From UBA5069 sp963773745 (GTDB lineage: Bacteria; Chloroflexota; Anaerolineae; Caldilineales; Caldilineaceae), in contig CAVZCL010000005.1 in the NCBI GenBank assembly GCA_963773745.1, positions 124,001 through 188,000 on the forward strand: a stretch of DNA of 64,000 bases, read 5' to 3'. The notes below the pieces were generated by a model, which searched no databases, had not been told where the DNA came from, and saw nothing but the letters and a program-made list of their open reading frames with translations. The position numbers were made by a program, and so were the translations under genes. Shown here one piece after another: positions 1 to 8,407 of this stretch (position 1 is its first letter; every line of letters begins with the position of its first letter).

Positions 1-1062
1 TTCGCCGGCTGGACTCGCCTCATCACCTGCGTCCGCGTGAACCACAGTGCAGCAGCTGATCAACGCTTGATTGAAAATCCAGTTGATGGTGCTGCTCTCC
101 TCAATGCTCAGCGCAGCGAGGGCCAGAGGGCCCTCGACAAGACGCGCCACCAAACCCAACACAACTGACTTGTGCAGCGGCGCAGGAGGCGACTGCAACC
201 GCCGCCACTGCGTCTCAAAGAGGGTGCGTGCATGCTCCGCCAGGCGCAGCCGCAGCAGTGGAAGGTGCGCCGGGCCCACATCCACATTGGCGGGCAACAT
301 GCGGTCGACCTCGAGCAGAATGTCGCCCATCCGCCGCAGCAGGTAGGGGTGCGCCCCCGTGAGCGCCAGCAGCTCGTCGAGGCAGGGGCGAATGCCCGGG
401 TAGCTGACGGCGTAGCCCTCCATCCAGCGGCGCGCCGCCTCGGGCTCCAGCAGCGCGATGAAGATCATCGTCATCATGTTGAAGAGGGGCGACGCCGAAC
501 GGTCGGGGTCCAGGTCAATGAGGGGCTGCTCCGTGGCAACCACCACCGCGGCCAGGCGGGTGAGGGGGCGCAGCTCATTGACGGTGTCCATGGGCAGCGA
601 CGCGAAGACACGGTCGAAGCTGTCAATGAGCAAGACCGTGCGGTAGCCTCTTTCATTGAGCCGCTGGAGCAGCAGCATCAGTTGCAAGGGCTGCGGCTGG
701 GATTCCTCCGCGGCATGCGTTTGGGGCAGCAAGTGCTCGCGCTGGATGAAAGCGGCCACCTGTGCCACAAGGTACGCCATGAAGTCGGCCTGGGCATCGG
801 GCAGGCTGCTGTCCACGCGCACCACAACGAGGCGCCCCGCATCCTGCCAGGCGGCGGGCCGCCAGTCGCTGAAGTCATCGCCCAGCAGCGGCCCCTCATC
901 AGAGGCAAGAAACCGAAGCAGGCGGCTCTTGCCCACCATTTTGGAGCCAACCAGCGAGAAGCTGGTGGGCGCTTCGGCCAGCACGCCAAGCACGATCTCG
1001 CGCACAATTGGCTCGCGCCCGCTAAAGAGCCGCTCGTTTTCCATGGGCATTGTCGTCATCAT
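1..1062 (-). CDS. STAND/ORC-type AAA ATPase, 3' end outside window
   Basis: The reading frame is open from an ATG at 1062 to the window edge, giving 354 residues without a stop. A GGGAGG ribosome binding site lies just upstream. Near the N-terminus an FSGRE motif is followed by a Walker A loop (GSKMVGKSR), and further on by a Walker B-like LLIDSFD. This is the layout of ORC/STAND-type ATPases, which use nucleotide binding to switch signalling or assembly states. The ATPase module at the C-terminus of the next gene upstream has the same FxGRxxE and GKS/T layout. The two are separated by about 100 bases on the same strand and are probably co-transcribed. The C-terminal part that would carry a sensor or partner-binding domain is not in the window, so the function is unknown. 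Confidence 0.75.
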   Translation of the reverse strand, partial: MMTTMPMENERLFSGREPIVREIVLGVLAEAPTSFSLVGSKMVGKSRLLRFLASDEGPLLGDDFSDWRPAAWQDAGRLVVVRVDSSLPDAQADFMAYLVAQVAAFIQREHLLPQTHAAEESQPQPLQLMLLLQRLNERGYRTVLLIDSFDRVFASLPMDTVNELRPLTRLAAVVVATEQPLIDLDPDRSASPLFNMMTMIFIALLEPEAARRWMEGYAVSYPGIRPCLDELLALTGAHPYLLRRMGDILLEVDRMLPANVDVGPAHLPLLRLRLAEHARTLFETQWRRLQSPPAPLHKSVVLGLVARLVEGPLALAALSIEESSTINWIFNQALISCCTVVHADAGDEASPAGE

Positions 1063-1161
1063 GCGCCTCCCGCGAAATGCAGTTCAAAGTTCAAGGTTCA
1101 GGCTTCAAAGCAACAGCGTTGCTGCTGCCAGTGCCCGACACCCGACACCCGACCACCTGAC

Positions 1162-4100
1162 CTATCCGTTATTGCGCGCGAGCCAGCGCCGAAAAAGCTT
1201 GCTCGTGAAGCACCACGCGTCGGGCGCGCATTCCGTCAGTACATCATTGGCGCAGAGCGCGGCAAGCGTGCGCCGCTGCGTAGCGGGCGGGATATCGGTG
1301 ACCCGCGTGCTGATTTGCGCCCACGTCAGCGGCGCATCCACATCGCCCGCATGGCCCGCCTCTGCCAGGCGGGCCATTTCGGTAATCAGGCGGTCGGCGC
1401 GGCCTGGGGCCAGGTCCAGCAAATGGGCAAAGAGGCTCTCCATGGGCTGCATGAAGCTCTCCGCCACAGCATCCACATCCACGCGTGTAGCGGTGCGCGT
1501 CCCCTGCATCGTCAGGTAGCCCACCAGCTTGTTGCAAAAGGCCTGAATCACAAAGGGGCTGCCGCCCGTCAACTCGTGTACATGCTCGGCCACACCCGGC
1601 GTATAGTCCACAAAGTTGCGGATAGGCCATTCAATCAGACGGCGCGCGTCGTCGCTCGCCAGCGGTTTGAGCGACAGCGTGTCGGCCATCTCATGCACCT
1701 GCCAGAAGGGAGAACTCAATTGCGCACGCGTGGTTTCCTGCGCCTGGTCGTAGGTCTTCTGCTGAATCACGGTGACAAAGCTGACGGTGTCTCCCACCAG
1801 CATGAGCAGGCTGCGCCACTGGTCGAAGAAATCGCTCGGCAGCTCACCGGCGAGCAGCAAATCGGTGGTGCGGCTGAATTCGTCGATGAGCACCACCAGC
1901 CGGCGCGTGCCCAGGCGCTGGCGCAAGGCGGTTAGATACGCGGCCAGGCGGCGCGGCGCATGCTCGGCAAAGTGAGCGCGCACCGGTGCGCCCAGCGAGG
2001 CGACGCGCGGATCGCTCTCAAGGTCCATATGAACAGCCGCAGCCACTTCGTAGAAAACATTGGCGTGGGCGAGCGACGGCACGGCCTGAAAATCCACAAA
2101 CGCACAGACTGCCACATGCGGTTCCCACGCGTGGTTGCGCAGATGGAGCAGGAGCGATGTCTTGCCCACGCGCTTTTGGCCGCGCAGCACAAACCACGCC
2201 GTATTGTGATCCACTGCCTGGCTGATCTCCTCAAGTTCGTGCGTACGGCCAAAGAACATTGTGGGGTCGTGCACGGGCATGCGGCTGTAGGGGTTGGCCG
2301 CGCCTGTGGCGTCGGCGTGGAGCGCCTCCTGCTCGCTGGGCGAGAGGGCAAGCTGGCGCACGGCGCTGACCTCGCGCCCGGGCAGCCGCCGCAAGCGGTC
2401 GGCCAGTTCATCCATTGTTTCCTGGCAGTCGGCCTCGAGGCTGAAGCGCAGGCGCGCAATGCCGCGCCGCGCGGCGGCGTCGGTCTTGAAGAGGGTAACG
2501 CGGGGGGCGCAGCCATAGATAGCCTGGAGCGCGTCGCCCAGCAGCCCATCATCATCGCGCGCCGACAGATCAAGGTGAACGGCCATCTTCTGCGTTGCGC
2601 GCAGTCGCCAGCGCAGCGGGTGCTGTTCAGCACGCGCGCCCCCTTCGGGGAGAAGGAGCTGGGGGCAATCGGTGCGGTGCACAGTGATGCGGGTGAGAAT
2701 GCCGTTGCGACGCACGGGCAGCCCCACGACGTCTGCGCCCGGGCGGGGGCGGCAGCACTGGGCCAGCGCAATTCGATCGGGGCGCACGCGCAGGGCACGC
2801 GGCAGCTCCAGGCGGCGCACAATTTCCTCGGCAAAGAGCGCGTGCAGAAAGCGGTCGGCGTGGAGGCGGCCTGCGGCGACTTCGGCCAGCAGCTCCTGGG
2901 AAGAGGCAAGTTTGAGTTGGCGGGCTGCGCGCGCCACTGCTTCGTCCACACGGTGGTCGGGTACGTGAAAGCCGTAGTGCTCTTCCAGAGCACGCAGGCG
3001 GCCGTCAACAATCTGCTGGCCATCGTTTGCGCCCTGGCTCTGGCGGCGCAAGAAGCGACGGATGCGTGTGCGCGCCCGCTTGGTGCGCGCTGCGTTGAGC
3101 CACGCCATGGTGGGCCCGGGCGCACGCTGGCTGTGCTCCAGCGCCACTAAATCCAGGTGGCGCAGCACGGTCGCAGGCTCTACAGCCTCGCCGTTGACCA
3201 GGAAGCGGCTGCACTGCTCCGCCAGATCAGAGTGGACCGAGTAGGCGTAGTCCACAACGGTGCTGCCCGGTGCAAAGGCAAAGGGCTCACCAAGGGGGCT
3301 GAAGACAATGACGGGTGTGGGTGCACCTTCGCCCTCGGGCGCCTCGGGCGTGTGCGTGGTTTCGGGCAGCGCGCCGGGCGCGAGGGCGTCAATCTGGCTT
3401 GCAAAGGCACGGCGCGCATACCACCAGGCATCAGAATAGGGGCCGAATGGATCATCTGCCGGCCCACGGTCGCGCACGTTGGCAATTGTCTGTTCGAGCA
3501 GCGCGCGCTGGCCGGTAAAGTAGAACGAAGCCGCGCCCCAGCGATTAACCTGGCGCATGGTGGGCGTCACAATTTGCAGGATGATGCGCCCGCTTAGGCC
3601 GCGCTTTTGCACGGCGAGCGTTGTCTGCAGGCTGCGGTGGCCGTTGGCGGCGCAGCGCGCGGTGCTGTCTACAACGCCGCCATCAATGGGGCGCAGCAGC
3701 TCCGGCCTGCTGTGCAGCCGCTGCAGCAGCCGATAGCAGTCTGCCACGCTCTCGACAAGCACCTCGGCATAGTAGGATTGCTGCGCCGATCCACGCTCGC
3801 CGCCCGTCTCGACTGCAGAGGGCGTGCGATCCACAAGCGAAAAGGGGGCAGCGCGCGCAAGCAAGGTGGCGTGCTGCGCTACAGGTGGATTGCCCGTAAC
3901 CATGCTCGCGTGCAACCCGTCGGCAAGCAGCGGCGCCAGCAAGGGTATCGAGGTGAGCAAAGAAGTGACGATTGTCGTCGGCGCTCGGCTGCGCAAGAGC
4001 TGAACCCGAAGCCGAGCCGGTAAAGGGGGCCAGACCATCGCGCAGTTCGCGCAATCCAAGCAACTCGAGCAGGGGCAGGAGCACTGTGTGTAGCTCGCCG

Positions 4101-4579
4101 CGTTCCAGCGTAAGTGTGAAGGGCGCTGCGCCATCGGCGGGGAGCGATTGTTCACTGTTTACGGCGATGTGCCACAGATGCGCAGCGCACAGCAACGCCA
4201 GCGCCGGTTCGGCATAGGCTGCAGCATAGAGACGCACGCGCTTGAGCGCCTCGGGCGCGGCCGCGCCACTGTGGCGGGCGCCGGCCCTCCCATGCGCTCG
4301 GCATAGAGGCGGCACAAGTGCGCCGCCTCTATGCCGGCTGCTGCTGCCACCTCTGCAACTGTGACCACGCGCTGGGCCACGGCCTCATGCAAATACGCCG
4401 CCTGCACAAGCGCATCGCCCGCCTGCCAGCCCTCGAGAGAGGCGGCCAGTGCCGCGCCATGGCGACGCAGCGCGTCACTGGCGCCCGCACGCACAAGCAG
4501 CGCAATGGCGCGGCACGCGAGGGCGCGCCGGCAGATTGTGCGTTTTGCAGGGTGGCGTGGATTTGCGGGGCTTGGCCAT
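1162..4579 (-). CDS. RelA/SpoT-like protein fused to a STAND/ORC-type ATPase (frameshifted)
   Basis: The protein is read in three frames, switching near 4260 and near 3950. The first segment has an HD-like stretch where the usual HD pair reads HE (YLHEAV). The long third segment, numbered from 4155, carries a synthetase-like stretch (about 130-212; NGHRSLQT resembles NGYQSLHT), a clear TGS domain (281-340), the RSH helical segment (345-455), a CC...HRTDC zinc-finger-like motif (466-497) and an ACT-like domain (523-600). An ATPase follows, with FFGRTHE, Walker A GQKRVGKTS (659-667) and Walker B LVVLIDEF. Long RSH proteins make and degrade (p)ppGpp. Here the HD pair and the EVQIRT catalytic motif (ILQIVT here) are altered, so catalysis is doubtful. 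The ATPase fusion is far outside the usual RSH length of about 750 residues. The true start is uncertain; ATG 4579 would need another shift and ATG 4650 is an alternative. Confidence 0.8.
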
Positions 4580-4643
4580 GGCAAGTGGTTGTGAGCAACA
4601 GGAAAGAGCACACAATCTTTAAGGTAAAATGTGTATTTATGTA

Positions 4644-4672
4644 TTGACATCGTGCACAAAGTGCGCGATACT
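4644..4672 (+). promoter_or_regulatory. Sigma70-type promoter for the small-protein pair
   Basis: TTGACA at 4644-4649 is separated by 17 bases from GATACT at 4667-4672. It points toward the small ORFs at 4849 and 5241, leaving a leader of about 170 bases. It also lies in the divergent gap next to the RSH-ATPase gene. Confidence 0.55.
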
Positions 4673-4848
4673 TGAGAAAGCACGGCTGCGCATAAATACA
4701 CGCTACATGCACGTCAACCTAAACGGCATCATACACGCGTCCACGCACGATTGCAAGTGGAATTGCGCAGTCGGCTTCAAGCGATACACAACAAGGCCCC
4801 CGGCGGCCGTTACACAATATGCGCCCACGGGCGCAGAAGGAGGGCGCG

Positions 4849-5136
4849 ATGAGCACTCAATTTGAAAACCAAACGCGGACCGATGGGCACTTTGATGCGC
4901 TCTACCTTGCCGCCCGCCGCCAGCACGCTGAAGCGCTGCGCCATGCGGAGATGGAGCGTCTGGCCCACAGCGTCGAGCGCTGCCGCCGCAAGGCAGCCGG
5001 TAATACAGATACTGCGGCCGCCAGGGGCGCACAGCGGCTGCAGTACGCAGGGTGGCCGACCTTATTACCCGCAAGGGCCGCGCGGTTGCAGGGTCGGATT
5101 CCTGAGTGCGGCTCGGCGCAGGCCGGACTGGACTGA
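4849..5136 (+). CDS. Small charged helical protein, 95 aa, unknown
   Basis: The ATG at 4849 has a strong AGGAGGG ribosome binding site seven bases upstream, which fixes the start. The first 50 residues are a predicted amphipathic helix rich in Arg, Glu and Ala (LYLAARRQHAEALRHAEMER). That pattern is repeated in the small ORF that follows at 5241, so the two may be diverged paralogues. The second half is Ala/Arg-rich and not recognisable. No membrane segment or signal peptide is seen. The pair sits between a promoter at 4644 and a terminator at 5452 and is probably one short transcript. Function unknown. Confidence 0.5.
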   Translation: MSTQFENQTRTDGHFDALYLAARRQHAEALRHAEMERLAHSVERCRRKAAGNTDTAAARGAQRLQYAGWPTLLPARAARLQGRIPECGSAQAGLD

Positions 5137-5240
5137 CATACACAATCTCGGCGATTGTGCACGTTTCACGTGCGGCAATGACCGTATACACACAATCACA
5201 CACTTGATTATTACACGCACACGCGTGTTGGAGAACGACC

Positions 5241-5408
5241 ATGAACGGTAATCCGGAACTCTACCTCCTGCTTCATCGCGAGATGATTGAGGAAATGGAG
5301 CGACGCAATCGGCGTCAGCAGCGCATTCGGGAAGCAATGCGCGCACGCGCGGCAGAGCGCAACAAGAGGCCTCGCTTTGAACTGCGCCGCCTGTTCTTCT
5401 TCCTCTAG
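5241..5408 (+). CDS. Small basic helical protein, 55 aa, unknown
   Basis: This 55-residue ORF starts at ATG 5241. It is dominated by an Arg/Glu helix (MIEEMERRNRRQQRIREAMR) and ends in a hydrophobic RLFFFL. Its N-terminal ELYLLLHREM resembles LYLAARRQH in the upstream small ORF. A strong terminator lies 43 bases after the stop, which supports a real transcript end. No family is recognised. A nucleic-acid or membrane-associated role would fit the basic helix and hydrophobic tail, but that is a guess. Confidence 0.5.
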   Translation: MNGNPELYLLLHREMIEEMERRNRRQQRIREAMRARAAERNKRPRFELRRLFFFL

Positions 5409-5451
5409 AGCGCACCCACAACTGGAGCGCATCCACAATCGAATACAGCAG

Positions 5452-5492
5452 AAGCCGCCTTGCCTTGATTGGACAAGGCGGCTTGTTTGTTT
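5452..5492 (+). terminator. Rho-independent terminator
   Basis: AAGCCGCCTTG (5452-5462) pairs perfectly with CAAGGCGGCTT (5474-5484) and is followed by GTTTGTTTG. It closes the small-protein transcript. Confidence 0.85.
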
Positions 5493-5673
5493 GCTGCGCT
5501 GGGCGTGAAGAAGAGTGCAGCACTGCTTACCGGCGGTGGAAGCAGCGGTAGGTGGAAGAGATGCGTCATACCGATTGAACGGCGGCTTGCCCGTCGCTAC
5601 GTTGGGGAACAATCCTTGTCGCGCCGGCCCCGAACCCGCGATCCCCGGCCCCCGACCCCCGGCCCCCGATGCC

Positions 5674-5689
5674 TGTGAATGATTTCACA
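5674..5689. promoter_or_regulatory. CRP-like palindrome
   Basis: TGTGAATGATTTCACA matches the CRP/FNR-superfamily pattern TGTGA-N6-TCACA exactly. It lies 243 bases upstream of the HTH gene that opens the multiheme cytochrome cluster, in a 523-base gap without genes. The rest of that gap holds the terminator at 5452, a C-rich low-complexity stretch (5640-5670) and the dyads annotated separately. Confidence 0.5.
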
Positions 5690-5693
5690 AGAT

Positions 5694-5730
5694 GGGACAA
5701 TTGTCCCGCGCTCTTTGGGACAAATGACCC
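5694..5730. promoter_or_regulatory. Tandem GGGACA dyads, operator-like
   Basis: GGGACAATTGTCCC (5694-5707) is a perfect 14-base palindrome. A related copy, GGGACAAATGACCC, follows at 5717-5730. The copies start 23 bases apart, about two helical turns. They lie directly after the CRP-like site and resemble paired operators for a dimeric regulator. Confidence 0.5.
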
Positions 5731-5787
5731 GTGCATGTGCATTTGGTGCGGAGTAGACTGTTGGTTACGCAGAACAGGGAGCATGAC

Positions 5788-5818
5788 TGCATCAAATGCA
5801 CTTTATGCATCCAATGCA
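5788..5818. promoter_or_regulatory. Paired TGCAT-N3-ATGCA dyads
   Basis: TGCATCAAATGCA (5788-5800) and TGCATCCAATGCA (5806-5818) are two 13-base dyads offset by 18 bases, about 115 bases upstream of the HTH gene. They look like a second operator type in the same control region. Confidence 0.4.
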
Positions 5819-5931
5819 CATGCGACGGCGGCCGCAACCGCCGCCCTCCCACCCCTGTTCCTGCATCTTGCCGAGTTCTGCCGCACGGCGGGCTTGGCGC
5901 CTTCTTTGCCACCAACCCTTTGGTTCGCATT

Positions 5932-6117
5932 ATGAGTGCCCCCTTCTATACAACCCGCGACCTGCAGGAGATGCTGCAGGTGGACAGAACGACCATCTAC
6001 CGCATGGCCGAAAGCGCACGCCTGCCCGCCATGAAGGTGGGTAAGCAGTGGCGCTTTCCCCGCCGGCTGATTGATCAGTGGCTGCACGACGGAGACAGAG
6101 GGTGCGGCCCAGCCTGA
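5932..6117 (+). CDS. Excisionase/MerR-like helix-turn-helix protein
   Basis: This 61-residue ORF is a single HTH_17-type DNA-binding domain (YTTRDLQEMLQVDRTTIYRM, then LPAMKVGKQWRFPRRLIDQW). The domain recognises DNA and is typically placed at the N-terminus of a larger regulator. The next ORF in the same frame encodes a PocR sensor domain. The 80-base gap between them reads as an Ala/Pro-rich linker in another frame, so the two were probably one regulator of about 265 residues split by two compensating single-base shifts near 6100 and 6193. It heads the multiheme/sulfur cluster and is preceded by several operator-like dyads. Confidence 0.75.
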   Translation: MSAPFYTTRDLQEMLQVDRTTIYRMAESARLPAMKVGKQWRFPRRLIDQWLHDGDRGCGPA

Positions 6118-6195
6118 GCCGATGGCTGACGACGCGCCCGCACCGGCTTCATTTGCTGACCGTGGCACCGCTCACCTTGCGCACTCTCATTCCCC

Positions 6196-6726
6196 TTGAA
6201 TGCTGTACAGGTGATGCAGGACGCCTTCGCCGACGCCCTGGGCATCATGATTGTGCTGACCGATCTCAAGGGCGTCCCCGTCACGGCCTCCTCAAACCCC
6301 TGTGGGCTGATGGCCGCCGTTGAAGCGCACCCCGAGGGCTATGCCCGCTGCCTGGCGCTCTGGTCGGAAATTGCCGTCCGCCCGGCGCTCCAGCCCACCT
6401 TCATCCAGAGCGAGCTCGGCCTCATGTGCACGCGTGCTTTTGTGCGCCTGGGCAACGAGCTTTGCGGCATGGTCGTCTTTGGCGGCATTGCGCCCGCAGA
6501 GTGGCCGCCCACACCCACGCAACTGCATGATTCGGCGGATGCGCTGGGCATGGCCAGCGACGAGCTCGCCGCGCATGTGACGCAGGTCTACACCATGGAC
6601 GCCGCGCAGGAGCAGCGCCTGCTTGCCTCGGTGCAGCGCTTTGCCGATGTGATTACCCATATAGTCAGCGAGCGGCAGGAGCTCTCTGCCCGTTTTGCCT
6701 CCCTGGCCGCTGCCAGCGTCGCCTAG
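6196..6726 (+). CDS. PocR-type ligand-binding sensor domain protein
   Basis: The 176-residue product opens with VMQDAFADALGIMIVLTD and contains a Cys-bearing stretch followed by LGNELCGMVVFGG. This is the layout of PocR domains, which are PAS-like sensors of small hydrocarbon ligands in the family's founding member. A coiled-coil-like tail (ERQELSARFASLAAA) ends it. TTG 6196 is the first in-frame start, but the natural N-terminus is probably the HTH ORF at 5932. It probably controls the cytochrome and sulfur-transport genes downstream. The ligand cannot be told from the sequence. Confidence 0.75.
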   Translation: MNAVQVMQDAFADALGIMIVLTDLKGVPVTASSNPCGLMAAVEAHPEGYARCLALWSEIAVRPALQPTFIQSELGLMCTRAFVRLGNELCGMVVFGGIAPAEWPPTPTQLHDSADALGMASDELAAHVTQVYTMDAAQEQRLLASVQRFADVITHIVSERQELSARFASLAAASVA

Positions 6727-6764
6727 GCTGCCTCCCCACCCCGAACCACAGGAAGATGGACACC

Positions 6765-8313
6765 ATGTCCGCAGAAAACCCCGAGAACGCCCGAGACAAC
6801 TGAAACCACCTCGACGGTTGCAGCAACAGAGACAACTGCAGTGATCACGCCGCCCGCTCGTCGCTCGCGCTGGCTCTGGCTCATTGGTCTTGTGGCCATT
6901 GTCGCTGCGATTGCCACGCCGCTCTATTTCTTTTGGCCGAGCAGCGCGGCGGCAACCACTGACCCGTGGGCCAACGTGCCCGTGCACGCTACCCACACCA
7001 GCCACGCCAACATCATCAAGGGACCCTTTGAGTCGCCCCAGCAGGTGACGCAGGCGTGCCTTGAATGCCACGAGGATTCGGCCGACCGAGTTTATGCACA
7101 CCACCCACTGGACGTGGGAGAGCGAGCCGGTGACGGTGCCCTGGCGCGACGAACCGGTGACGATCGGCAAGAAGAACCAGATCAACAACTTCTGCATTGG
7201 CACGCAGGGCAACGAACGTACCTGCATGAGCTGCCACGCCGGCTATGGCTGGAGCGACGCCGAATTTGATTTCAGCGAGCCCAGCAATGTGGACTGCCTC
7301 GTCTGCCACGCCGACGTCTCCACCTACGGCAAGGGTGACTACGGCCTGCCCGCCGAGGACGTGGACCTGTTGGCCGCTGCGCAGAGCGTGCGCGCACCAA
7401 CGCGTGACAATTGCGGCAAATGCCACTTTGACGGCGGCGGCGGCAACAACGTCAAGCATGGCGATCTGGACGAGAGCCTCTACTTCCCCTCGGGCGAGCT
7501 TGACGTGCACATGGGCGCCAACGACTTCCTCTGCACCGACTGCCACCAGACGGAAGAGCATGACATCAAGGGCAAGCTGCTTGCCGACAACTACACCATC
7601 GACGCCACCCAGCAGGTGGCCTGCACCGACTGCCACGCGCTCCGACCTGCACGAGGACGACCGCATCAACCAGCATGTGGAGACCGTGGCCTGCCAGACC
7701 TGCCACGTCCCCTCCATGGCGCTCAAGAACCCCACCAAGACCGACTGGGACTGGTCGACTGCAGGGCAGGATTTGCCCGAGGATCACTACAGCTATCTCA
7801 AGATCAAGGGCAACTTTGTCTATGACAAGAATGTGACGCCCACCTACGACTGGTTTAACGGCAATCTTGACTATCGCTATCTGCTGGGCGATACGATTGT
7901 GCCCACGCAGACCACGGTCATCAACCCGCCGGCGGGTAACATCAAGGACCCAAGCGCCAAGATCTTCCCCTTCAAGATTCATCGCTGCCAACCAGCCCTA
8001 TGACACGACCTACAACTACCTGCTGCAGCCGGTCACCTCGGGCGAAGGGGGCTTCTGGACGAGTTTTGACTGGAACTCGTCGTTTGAACTGGCGCAGGAG
8101 AAGACCGGCCTCGACTACAGCGGCAACTATGGCTTTGCACGCACCGACATGTATTGGCCTGTGACGCACATGGTGCAGCCCAAGGCCAACGCGCTCCAGT
8201 GCGACGACTGCCACACCGCCGGCGGCCGCATGGACTGGGAGGCGCTCGGCTACCCCGGCGACCCGATCGAGTGGGGCGGCCGCTTTGATGACCAACCCAC
8301 TGCAAGCCGATAG
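6765..8313 (+). CDS. Octaheme c-type cytochrome, tetrathionate reductase (OTR) family
   Basis: Eight CxxCH heme motifs are seen in order: CLECH, CMSCH, CLVCH, CGKCH, CTDCH, CTDCH, CQTCH and CDDCH. Other stretches match the OTR family: HWTW, KKNQINNFCI, CHAGYGW, FDGGGGNNVKHGDLD, MYWPVTHMV and ALGYPGDP. OTR enzymes reduce tetrathionate and, in vitro, nitrite and hydroxylamine, on the outer face of the cell membrane. An N-terminal membrane anchor (WLWLIGLVAIVAAIATPLYF) fits export. Four single-base shifts (about 6785, 7084, 7640, 7980) interrupt the frame; each looks like one extra base. ATG 6765 (or 6756) is taken as start because the Thr-rich N-terminal tail reads from there. The b-type cytochrome next to it is the likely electron donor. 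Confidence 0.85.
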
Positions 8314-8407
8314 CAGTTGGCGCTCGTTACCAGGCCATTTCAGCCTTCATTCGCTGCCGCTACGAAGAGTTAATGCAAGCCAAGCATCTGCACCCAGGGA
8401 CTGACCC

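Noticed and set aside
1..1062. Partial ATPase as an Orc1/Cdc6 replication initiator
   Set aside because: Only the generic ATPase core is visible; there is no winged-helix domain in the window and no origin-like sequence nearby.
172..3150. Long plus-strand ORFs opposite the RSH-ATPase and ATPase genes
   Set aside because: High-GC shadow frames; no domain, low-complexity His/Arg/Gln composition, and the opposite strand encodes recognisable proteins.
6765..8313. Octaheme protein as hydroxylamine oxidoreductase
   Set aside because: The HWTW, KKNQINNFCI and GGGGNNVKHGDLD segments match the OTR family, and the tyrosine cross-link region of HAO is not seen.
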